DNA from: Silene noctiflora
Taxonomy: Eukaryota; Streptophyta; Magnoliopsida; Caryophyllales; Caryophyllaceae
DNA: 22,919 nt
NCBI GenBank assembly: GCA_009801015.1
Contig: VHZZ01000012.1
Location: 443,202 to 466,120, forward strand
Direction: 5' to 3'
In this document: positions 8,784-17,852 of the stretch, piece by piece
How the letters are laid out: each line of letters starts with the position of its first letter
Position numbering within the stretch: the stretch's first letter is position 1
Notes under the pieces: generated by a model
The model's input: the letters and a program-made list of their open reading frames with translations, nothing else
What the model was told of the DNA's origin: nothing
The model's database searches: none
Position numbers and translations under genes: made by a program

Positions 8784-9132
8784 TATAAAATTTTAATTAT
8801 AATTTTCTTGTAGGTTGCTTTTAGAATCTAGTTTGATTTGTGTGCTATTAATACCCACATACAATAACCATGCTTCCCACTTCTTATTATTTTCACACCC
8901 ATTTTTCTCCTTCTCTCTCTTGAACAATTCTTGCCTACTTGTAATATCCAGCTTTCAAGACTACAAATTCAAGGTTATTTTTTATATTTTATATTCCCTC
9001 GGATTACTGATGATTGAGACGGAAGGAATATTTCTTTTAACGTATATATATACTATGATAATCCTCTGTTTTTTTCATATCTCTGTCTATTGTCTAATGG
9101 GGTTGAGCTATGTAGCAGGGGAGACACAAATA
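8784..9132 (+). promoter_or_regulatory. Core promoter, 5' leader and leader intron of the endosulfine-like gene
   Basis: A TATA-like TATAAAAT (8784-8791) precedes a pyrimidine-rich leader around 8865-8940 (CTTCCCACTTCTT, TTCTCCTTCTCTCTCTTG), typical of plant 5' UTRs. A donor-like AAG|GTTATT at 8973/8974 and an acceptor-like TAGCAG|GGGAG at 9118/9119 could bound a 145-bp leader intron. This would place 14 nt between the acceptor and the ATG at 9133. The start site near 8815-8825 is inferred from TATA spacing only; cDNA evidence is lacking. Confidence 0.5.
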
Positions 9133-10215
9133 ATGGCGGATTACAATGGTGGACAAGAGTATTTGGCCTCCCAAGACATAAATGAGGTAATAAATTAACC
9201 AAACTCGATTTAATTAAACTCGTATTAATGGAGAAAAAGGATTACGCATCCGAGGTAGTACCTCAGACCTCTTAATTTTTAAGCATATACACATTGTTTC
9301 TGAGCATATTAGTATTTTCAAATATAGTTTTTGAGTAATTTTATATTTTTTTTTAGTTTAATGTTTTAAATAAATGTACTAAAAAACTTAATAATACAAA
9401 CTCATGATATTTAAAATAAAACTCAAAAACTTTAATATAAAACTCAGAAAATAGATATTATGAGGTACTATCTCAGATGTATAATCCATGAACTGTGTAT
9501 TAATGTTATTGGTTGGAATGTAGGGAGTAACTTATATACGATTAAAAAGTCTTATTATTTGAAACATCGTGATTTTAATTTAATTTGAATTATACTCGCT
9601 CTTATAATTCCGACATGTAAATAATAAATTTGCCAATTTGGTTTTTGTATAGGTAGATATAGGTGAAATACAGGGCAACAATTACCAAACATATATTAAG
9701 ATTTATTTGGTAGTCATTTGGTCATCCATGCTTGTTTTTACATGGATACTTTTTTTGAAATAAATTTCAGTTTAATATATTCGGGAAATCTAAAGTAAAA
9801 TGTTAATGATGACAATCATTGATCAACATACAATTGAAAATTTGAAGAAGAAAAGGTCAAAACCACTATGAAGATTGCGTTTTCAAATTCTTTTTCTCCT
9901 TTACAAAATATCGGACGGAAGCCTAGTGATTGAAACGGAGATATTATGAGAATAGATTATGTACTCGAGTCCCCTTAATTCCCATATACATTGTACTGAC
10001 ATTGCACCTTATTTGACGAAAAAAAAAAAACGGAAGGAATATGGAAAAATGTTACAGTGTACGTATACATAATTTAATGCATGGCAATCCGAAATATAAA
10101 ATTATCATTTATTATTTTTTGCCGAAAATAATTAATTTAACTAATATAAGATATTGTATTTGTGATTTAAATGTCGAAATTCCATGCATATCGAGAGATC
10201 TAATATTTATACTCC

Positions 10216-10282
<67 letters not shown>

Positions 10283-10844
10283 GTATGTACATATTTGAAA
10301 ATTAAAGTGAAATGAATAAAGTTTTGCATGAAACAACTTTAACCTTTTTAATTTAAATAAGTAAATAGTGTACACATGCAATGATTCAAATAATAATATG
10401 AAGAAATAATAATTTCACAAAATTCACTATTGATTGAGAATTGAACATGGATCACGTTTAATTTACTGTATATATTTTGTGCAATGTCTCCATCCTTTTA
10501 ATTATTTTGCTTTTATTTTATTTAATTAGTACAAGTTTTCATTATTTTGTTTCTTATATATTTTGTTTGTTTCAAAGTGATATTCCTACCTCATACAAGC
10601 AATAATACTCCTAATCTAGTTCGGATATTTTTTGTAAAAATGGCAAAAAACGAAGATTCCTAGCATTTGTTAGATGTTACTATGTTACAAGCAATAATAC
10701 TCCTAATCTAATATACGGAATATATTTATTCCGTAAAATTAAATTAAAGCAATAATACATGATGTGTATTAATATTTTTTACATATTATGTCGAGATTTA
10801 AAAACAGGACCGTTATGAAATGAACTGAAAAATGACAAAATATA

Positions 10845-10883
<39 letters not shown>

Positions 10884-11339
10884 CCTTTGATTTGAAAATT
10901 GAGTTTCATATTAATCTATATCATTATTTTATTTTAATAAAAGAGGTGCAATTAAGGTCCCACTCATCAATCATCAAAGAATTCTTTATGAGATCATTCT
11001 TCAATTATTTTTTTTCCATCGATCATACAAATTACCAAAATGTTTTCAATCCATTTTTTTTAGTGTTTATTAGGAATATAAGAATATCTTCTTACATTCG
11101 CTAAAGTTAGAAATCGAACCCGACCTTAACCACTAATTTAAGATATAAAAACCCTTACCCTCACACCAACGAACTTTAACCACTTCGACGAATCCAATAA
11201 AATGTCAACAACAAATCATAGTCACAATCATAACAAAGTGTAAGTTAGTCATTGTTGGATTGGCAATTTGGTATATTAGTTTGTGTAAGTTGGTTGTAAA
11301 AGTGGACCAAAATAAAAAGAATCACATGTAGAACGGTCC

Positions 11340-11377
<38 letters not shown>

Positions 11378-11664
11378 GTATATATTATATATATGGTGGC
11401 AATGATAATGATAATACAATATCAATATCAATATCAATATCCCAAGCAATATATCCGTGCTAAAAAAGTGTACCATCCTCTATTTAAATAACCTCATTAT
11501 TATTATTTATTATAAATAGTGTTTTTGCCTTTACATTCTTCCTAACTGTCGGCAATCTTTAGCAATAAATCTTGGAGCCGAATTTATAGACTTTGATAAA
11601 GTTTTAAGAAATTCGGTACGTACTCTTTTAAAACGGGTATTTATCTTAAAATTAAAAAAGGTTA

Positions 11665-11716
<52 letters not shown>

Positions 11717-13634
11717 TCTCGGCTGTCCACCAATTTCTTGTAAAACTTGGGTTTGTTTTCTCAATAAAAGTTGTGGTTTTCAATAAAAAAAAATAAAAAA
11801 AATAAAAATAATAATAATAATAACATTATATATTTGAGGTTGATTTAGAGAAAAAGGAACATACATCGGATGTATTTTTGAGCATATATGTGTATTTTTT
11901 CTAAGTTTATTATCTCAAACTACTTTATTTATTTTTGAGCATATATGTATTTTTTATAAGCTTATTAAATTTTTTAAGGTATATTTAATTTTTTTTCGTT
12001 AAAACTCAAATTTAACTAAGTTTGTATTTAATGTTCTTGAGTTTTATTGTAATTTTTTGAGTTTAATGTTTGAGTGAATGAACTCAGAACTTTATAATAA
12101 AATTCATAATTTTTAAAACAAAACTCGAAAACTTTATTATAATGCTCAAAAACTATGAAACTGGTGGTAGTACACTGTACATCGGATGTATAATCCATTC
12201 ACTGGTTGATTTACATTGAAATAAAGTTTCCGACCTTTATCTATTGAAACTTGGTATTATCCAGTGGCGTTATTTCATTTTTCAAATTAACCGAATCCAA
12301 ATAATTATTGAGTACATGTATTTTTGAATTGTAGGTTTCATCCCCCGGAAAGAGATATGGAGGACTTGCTCCTAAAAAGAAGCCTCTCATATCAAAGGTG
12401 AGTTACTATATATAGAATACTCCGTTTATATATGAACATTATTTATACCCGAACGAGTAAGGACACATGTTTATCACTCGATTTGTAGCGGATAATTTAA
12501 TTTCATTTTTTTTTATAAACGATTTCGTGTAATAATCTCCTTACTACTAAGAGAATAAAAATTCTCCTAATTTTCCCTCCAAAAGGCATCTAGCTAAATA
12601 AGGCAATAAGTAAAACTTTATTTCATTACATTATTATATTTTTCAATGAATATACTTATAATTAAACTCTAATCATTTAATTAAATTTATAATTATGATT
12701 TTTCATTAAAATAAATTAAAATTGGTTTTAAACTATAAACTATAAGTTGCTAATTTTTTGAATAATGCAATAATATATTACTGTAGATGTTGCTAATTTT
12801 TTTAATAATGCAATAATATATTACTGTAGATAATAATTTGACATATATTTAGTATTTACTATTAGTTTCGTGACAAAATAATTCATTTAAAAAAAATCAN
12901 ACCTTAACTTAATTCTCTTTGATTAGTTTTCCATTTCAAATTTTTTGTTTCACATCAAAATACAAAAGAGTGAAATATTAAATATTTAAGGTCTGCAAAT
13001 TTAATACACTAAAAAAATAAAAACTCTATATATCGCGCAATGGCGCGGGATCTGTACTAGTAATAACATTAACGAATATGGGAAGCAGGATCATGAGAGA
13101 GCGTTCTTTGATTCAGCAGATTGGGCTCTTTGCAAGGTACATTGCATTTTTTTTTTTAAAGAAGATTATTAATTATTAATTCTACTACATTTGCTTAAAA
13201 TCTTATTTTGTTTAATTACTTGTTTATAATTATTCATAATAATTTTGATTATTTATAATTAATGTACAGCAAGGAGCAACTAACCAAAAATCAACTGTTG
13301 CTATGGAGTCTCTACGTCCCAAATTGCAGGTACTTACTTAATTATCGACTTATATACACCTCGATTTTAAACATTTCAGTTAAGCTCAGCTCGATAAAGC
13401 TATTACTAAATTGTTTTACGTATATATGTAAGACGATTTTTCACAAATATGTCAAATCATTTTATATATGGCAGAGAACACCTCATCAACAACTACCTCC
13501 TCGAAGGCCAACATGCGTATCTGGAAGAGATAACTATGTGAGTCTTTCTTATATACAACTGTTAATTGTTTCCGTGTTAAGGGAGTTACGAGGGCGATTT
13601 TAATGTCGATCTCATTGTATTGCAGATAAATTAA
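9133..13634 (+). CDS. Endosulfine / ARPP-19 family phosphoprotein, six coding exons
   Basis: Exons: 9133-9186, 12335-12397, 13089-13136, 13270-13329, 13475-13537 and 13626-13634 (stop TAA), all GT-AG and all phase 0, giving about 98 residues. Residues 26-41 (RYGGLAPKKKPLISKD) and 42-53 (ERAFFDSADWAL) match the conserved plant endosulfine block. Ser48 in FDSADW corresponds to the Greatwall target serine of animal ENSA/ARPP-19 (FDSGDY). Residues 67-81 (MESLRPKLQRTPHQQ) match the conserved tail. In animals and yeast the phosphoserine form inhibits PP2A-B55 during mitotic entry or quiescence; the plant role is less defined, so function here is by homology. Odd points: Cys54 replaces the Gly that I recall in ALGKQG, both termini are short, and intron 1 is 3.1 kb while exons are 9-63 bp. 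The start was chosen because the conserved exon 2 joins in frame and ATG 9133 follows a leader-like stretch. The last exon adds only Ile-Asn. No frame damage is seen, so the gene looks intact. Confidence 0.86.
9239..9487. mobile_element. MITE-like element X, copy 2 (intron 1)
   Basis: Left end GGATTACGCATCCGAGGTAG, and the reverse complement of the right end is GGATTATACATCTGAGATAG, both followed by TACCTCA. These form ~27-bp imperfect inverted repeats. The interior contains TTTTTGAGTAATTTTAT and AAACTCAAAAACTTTAAT phrases also found in copy 3. It starts 53 bp inside the intron. Confidence 0.68.
10219..10280. repeat. (TA)n microsatellite in intron 1
   Basis: About 31 uninterrupted TA units, the longest dinucleotide repeat in the window. 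Both strands translate to a spurious Tyr-Ile repeat. Confidence 0.96.
10595..10735. repeat. 24-bp direct repeat next to a short palindrome
   Basis: ACAAGCAATAATACTCCTAATCTA occurs identically at 10595-10618 and 10687-10710 (92 bp apart), and GCAATAATAC recurs near 10748. Directly after the second copy comes a palindrome TACGGAATA-TATT-TATTCCGTA (10714-10735). It may be an excision or duplication scar; no element could be assigned. Confidence 0.6.
10848..10881. repeat. (ATT)n microsatellite in intron 1
   Basis: About eleven perfect ATT units, AT-rich on both sides. Confidence 0.94.
11344..11375. repeat. Poly(A) tract in intron 1
   Basis: An uninterrupted run of about 32 A, followed within 70 bp by a short (ATATCA)n array at 11418-11440. 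It could be a retroposon tail, but I see no SINE or LINE body upstream. Confidence 0.9.
11665..11715. repeat. (AAT)n microsatellite in intron 1
   Basis: About seventeen AAT units. On the minus strand it yields a spurious poly-Tyr frame. A looser A/AAT-rich tract follows at 11784-11823. Confidence 0.95.
11856..12196. mobile_element. MITE-like element X, copy 3 (intron 1)
   Basis: Left end GGAACATACATCGGATGTAT, and the reverse complement of the right end is GGATTATACATCCGATGTAC. The interior repeats TTTTTGAGCATATATG and AAACTCGAAAACTTTATT phrases related to copy 2. At ~341 bp it is the longest copy and could be internally expanded. It ends about 140 bp before exon 2. Confidence 0.65.
12536..13060 (+). 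mobile_element. Non-autonomous Helitron in intron 2
   Basis: Starts TCTCCTTACTACTAAGAGAA after a host A and ends CTAG before a host T. A hairpin (CGCGC-AATG-GCGCG, about 13034-13047) lies ten nt before CTAG, matching the Helitron terminator. At 525 bp it is non-coding. It contains a 43-bp tandem duplication (12746-12788 and 12789-12831) and one N at 12900. The 3' end is only 28 bp from the exon 3 acceptor. Confidence 0.82.
12746..12831. repeat. 43-bp tandem duplication inside the Helitron
   Basis: Two adjacent copies beginning GTTGCTAATTTTTT and ending ATATTACTGTAGAT differ at one base (TTG versus TTT in the run). It is probably a recent slippage or replication duplication. Confidence 0.85.
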
Positions 13635-13810
13635 TTCATCAAAGCATGCATGGAAGATGATTCGGGGAAAACTTGTAGACTTGAAGGCTATAAATAATGA
13701 ACAAGTTTGTAGTTATTTTTGGTTGAATTTTATTGGTGTAAAAGCCATTAGAACCTTACGATGTCTCATTGTAATCATGAAATCTGTTTATAAACGCAAG
13801 AATAGAAAAT
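13635..13810 (+). other. 3' UTR of the endosulfine-like gene
   Basis: Follows the TAA at 13632-13634. It contains no extended frame. A plant-type far-upstream element TTGTAAT near 13769 and AT-rich sequence up to about 13810 make a poly(A) site near 13790-13810 plausible. The end is inferred only. Confidence 0.4.
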
Positions 13811-13919
13811 TATGCATCCATATGAAATTATGAAGTAAGAAAAAGAAGAAATTGTAGAGAGATAATCGGAGGAGAAATTCGATACAGAGATAATTCATTT
13901 CCAAATAAATATCCTCGAA

Positions 13920-14130
13920 ATAGATACTAAATAAAATACAAAATTTTGGTGTCTACAGATGCCACATTGAGTCTAGTTGTAGAGCTTTGATGTCAGTTGC
14001 AACTTGGTCTCGAAGCTCTTCAATTCTGCTGAATTTGAAACTTGAGAATGGAGATGAAGAGGAAATATGGTCCCATCGAGCGTGCCAATTTGTACACCAT
14101 AACATTTACAAATCTGCAATAATAATAAAG
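13920..14130 (-). mobile_element. Possible LTR-retrotransposon leader remnant
   Basis: On the minus strand it reads GGTGTACAAATTGGCACGCT followed by CGATGGGACC, then a degraded stretch ending CATCTGTAGACACC. Phrases of the type AAATTGGCACGCYCRGTGGGAC occur near the leader/primer-binding region of plant Ty3/gypsy elements (from memory). No LTR pair or polyprotein frame is recognisable, so this is a tentative call. Confidence 0.35.
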
Positions 14131-14234
14131 AGGACAAAATATTATGGAAAACAAGGGTTTTATTATTGAAAGATTGAATGTTACAAATTCCGTAACTCTC
14201 TTTATTCTATCTCTAAGGTTTGAGGTTTTGATAA

Positions 14235-17200
14235 TGCTTCTCAAAATTGGTGGTTGCTTTACCGACATGATAATTGATAAACCATCCATATGAATTACCG
14301 ACATTTTTTCCGAGACCCTAAAATCCCGAAAAACGTGTATTATACACTTAAATTTGAACCGTTTGAAAGGTCGTACCGGGTCATGTTTCTGTCTCTCCCG
14401 GTTTTTCTTCCACGTGTCAGGGGTCGCTTCATGAGTTACCGAATTCGATTTTCAATCCTAAATAAGAAGTTTCATCTATTTTTAAACCGTACCTGATTTT
14501 CGTCCAAGACTCGTTTAATTATCGCGTACCGGCACCATCAAATATACTCTGTTACTTCTAAAAATTTTTTTAGTTGTTTTATCTAACCCGGAAAACCATC
14601 CATATGATTTACGGTCATTTTTTTTTCCCGAGACACTAAAATCCCGAAAACTATGTATTATTACACTTAAATTTAAGCTGTTTGGGGTGTCGTACCACGT
14701 CATCTTTATTTTCCTCTCAGTTTTTCTTCCACGTGACAGGGGTCACTTCATGAATTACCGTATTCGATTTTCAGCCCTAAATAAAAAGTATTCATCTATT
14801 TTTAAGCCGTACCTGATTTTCGTCCAGACCCGTTTATCGTGTATCGGCAGTCCGACACTATCAAATATCCTCTATTGTTTCTCAAAATTTGTGTAGTTGC
14901 TTTATCGGACCCGATAAACCATCCGTATGATTTACGGACATTTTGTTCCCGAGACTTTAACTTCCCGAAAAACGTGTATTATATAACATAAATTTGACCC
15001 GTATGGGAGGTCGTGCCGGGTCATGCTTCTTTTCATCCCGGTTTTTGTTTCACGTGACAGAGATCGCTTCATGAGTTACTGTATTCAATTTCCAGCCCTA
15101 AATAACAAGTATTCATCTATTTTTAAGTCGTACGTGATATTTGTCCGAGACTCTAACGGGTATCAGCACTATCAAATGTTATTTGTTGCTTCTCAAAAGT
15201 TCTGAGGTTTCTTTATCTGACAGATAAACCATCTCTGTTGCTTCCCAATATTTGTGTGGTTTCTTTATATGACCCTATAAACAATCCGTATGATTTACGT
15301 AATTTTTTTTTCCGGGAATGTAAATTTCCGAAAAAGGTGTATTATACACTTAAATTTGACCCGTTTGGGAGGTCGTGACGGGTAATGCTTCTTTTCCTCC
15401 CGGTTTTTCTTTCACGTGACAGGGGTCGCTTCATAAACTACCGTATTCGATTTTCAATCCTAAATAACATGTATTCATCTATTTTTACGTCGTACTCGTC
15501 CGATACTTGTTTATAGTGTACCAGCACAATTAAATGTTCTCTGTTGCTTCTCAAATTTTGTGTGGTTTCTTTATCTGACCCGATAAACCATTCGTATGAT
15601 TTACAGACATTTTTTTGTCGGGACTGTAAATTCCCCAAACACGAGTATTATACACTAAAATTTGACCCGTTTGGGAGGTCGTGTCGGGTCATGTTTCCTT
15701 TCCTCTCGGTTTATCTTTCACATGATAGGATTCGCTTCATGATTACCGTATTCGATTTTCATCTAGTTTTAAGACATACGTGATTTTCGTTTGAGACTCG
15801 TTTATCGTGTAACGGCATAATCAAATTTCCTCTGTTGCTTCTCAAAATTTGTATGGTTTCTTTATCTGACCCGATAAACCATCAATAAGATTTACAGACA
15901 TTTCTTTCCCGGGACTTTAATTTCCCGAAAAACGTATATTATAACTTAAATTTGACCCGTTTGGGAGGTCGTGTTGGGGCATGCTTCTTTTCCTCGTAGT
16001 TTTTTCATTCACACGAGAGGGGTTGCTTCATTAGTTACCGTATTCGATTTACAGCCCTAAATAACAAGTATTCATCTATTTTTAAGCCGTACGTGATTTT
16101 CGTTTGAGACTCGTTTATAGATTACCGACACAATCAAATGTCCTTTGTTGCTTCTCAAAATTTATGTGGTTTCTTTATATGACCCGATAAACCATCCGTA
16201 AGATTTACGGACATTTTTTAGCCGAGGCTGTAAATTCCCAAAAAACGTGTATTATACACTTAAATTTGACCCGTTTGAGAGGTCGTGCCGGGTCATGTTT
16301 CTTTTCCTCTCGGTTTTTCTTTCACGTGACAGGGGTCTCTTAATGATTACCGTATTCAATTTTCAACCCTAAATAACATGTATTCATCTATTTTTCAGTC
16401 GCACGTGATTTTCGTCCGAGACTCGTTAATCGTGTACCGGCACAATCAAATGTCCTCTTTTGCTTATCAAAATTTGTGTGGTTTTTTTTATCTGACCTGA
16501 AAAACCGTCCGTATGATTTACAGACATTTTTTTCCAGGGACTGTAAATTCCCGAAAAATGAGTATTATAAACTTAAATTTAACCCGTTTGGCAGGTCATG
16601 CCGAGTCATGCTTCTTTTCCTCCCCGTTTTTCTTTCACGTGACAGGGGTCGCTTCTTGATTACCGTATTCGATTTTCAGCCCTAAATAACAAATATTTAT
16701 CTATTTTTACGCCGTACGTGATTTTCGTCCGAGACTCGTTAATCGTGAACCGCCACAATCAAATGTCCTCTGTTGCTTCTCAAACTTTGTGTGGTTTCTT
16801 TATCTGACCCGATAAACCATCAGTACGATTTACAGACATTTTTTCCCAGGACTGTAAATTCCCGAAAAACGTGTATTATACACTTAAATTTGACCCGTTT
16901 GGGAGGTCGTGCCAGGTGATGTTTCTTTCCTCCCGGTTATTTTCACATAATAGGGGTCGCCTCATAAGTTACCGTATTCGATTTACAGCCTTAAATAACA
17001 AGTATTGATCTAATTTTAAGCCGTACGTGATTTTCGTCCGAGACTTGTTTATAGCGTACCGGCACAATCAAATGTCCTCTGTTGCTTCTCAAAATTTGTG
17101 TGGTTTCTTTATCAGACCCGATAAACCATACGTATGATTTTCGGACATTTTTTTCCCGGGACTGTAAATTCCCGAAAAACGTGTATTATACACTTAAATT

Positions 17201-17374
17201 TGACCCGTTTGGGAGGTCGTGACGTGTCATGTTTATTTTCCTCTCGGTTTTTCTTTCGTGTGATAGGGGTCGCTTCTTGAATACCGTATTCGATTTACAG
17301 CCCTAAACAACAAGTATTCATCTATTTTTAAGCCGTACGTGATTTTCGTCCAAGACTCGTTTATGGATTACCGG
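14235..17374 (+). repeat. ~312-bp satellite array, right arm, inner block
   Basis: The same monomer as at 679-5469 but in reverse orientation. It is recognised by CAGCCCTAAATAACAAGTATTCATC, GACCCGATAAACCATCCGTA and CCCGAAAAACGTGTATTATACAC in each unit. It begins abruptly at TGCTTCTCAAAATT, at a different monomer phase from the inner edge of the left array. Around 15185-15275 part of a unit is duplicated (two copies of the TTGCTTC...GTTTCTTTAT segment), and one unit near 15755 lacks its AATAACATGTATTC portion. It is interrupted at 17375 by a hAT-like element. Confidence 0.93.
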
Positions 17375-17852
17375 CAGACCTGGCAAATCGGGTCAACGGG
17401 TCGGGTTCGGGTCTGGTTCGGGTCGGGCCAGTTCGGTTCGGATCAGTTCGGGTCTTTCATTAATTTCGGGTTAATTCGGGTCGCCTCAGGTCATTTCGGG
17501 TTTCGGGTTTATTTCGGGTTTGTTCGTTGTATCAGTTTCGGGTAACCGGGTCGGGTTATTTTGGGTCGGGTCATTTTCGGGTCAATGAATAAGAGAGAAA
17601 AAGTCATTTCAAGTCTTTTCGGTTCAATTAGAGTTATGTTTTGTCGGGTCATTTTCGGGTTGGGTGGTTTCAGAACCGGGTCATTTTCAGATCGGGTCAG
17701 TTACGGGTCAAGAGCTCGGGTCATGTTCGGGTCGGGTCGGGTATGTTCGGGTTTTCGGGTCACATTCGGGTGATGTAGTTCGGGTCATTTCGTGTCTCGG
17801 GTCAGTCTTTTCGGATCGGGTCAATCGGGTCGGGTTACTTTTGCCAGGTCTA
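17375..17852. mobile_element. hAT-like non-autonomous element with GGGTCGGGT repeats
   Basis: Left end CAGACCTGGCAAA; the reverse complement of the right end is TAGACCTGGCAAA, a ~13-bp terminal inverted repeat of the YAG... type usual for hAT elements. Flanks ATTACCGG (17367-17374) and CGTACCGG (17853-17860) could be a diverged 8-bp target duplication, and the satellite continues correctly across the junction. The 478-bp interior consists largely of irregular CGGGTCGGGTCATTTCGGG repeats, GC-rich and strand-asymmetric, unlike the surrounding satellite. Open frames through it are translations of the repeat and no transposase is present. Confidence 0.78.

Larger units (their letters stand above)
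9187..12334 (+). other. Intron 1 of the endosulfine-like gene (3148 bp)
   Basis: Donor GAG|GTAATA and acceptor TTGAATTGTAG|GTTTCA. The intron holds two copies of MITE-like element X, a long (TA)n, two trinucleotide repeats, a 32-bp poly(A) and AT-rich filler. The open frames inside it are simple-sequence translations. It makes up most of the gene and is the part most exposed to repeat expansion. Confidence 0.8.

Noticed and set aside
8815..9132. Upstream in-frame extension of the endosulfine-like protein
   Set aside because: The open frame continues upstream from ATG 9133, but the sequence is pyrimidine-rich leader with a likely intron and translates to hydrophobic low-complexity residues unlike the family.
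10041..10381. Frames with Tyr-Ile repeats on both strands
   Set aside because: Direct translation of the (TA)n microsatellite.
10714..10735. Short palindrome as a transcription terminator
   Set aside because: AT-rich intronic dyad in a plant gene; no T-tract context and such terminators are not expected here.
11276..11764. Poly-Phe and poly-Tyr frames
   Set aside because: Translations of the poly(A) and (AAT)n tracts; low complexity.
13262..13603. Single 113-codon frame covering exons 4 and 5
   Set aside because: It starts in the exon 4 acceptor region, reads exon 4 in another frame and crosses intron 4. The spliced model gives the conserved family sequence instead.
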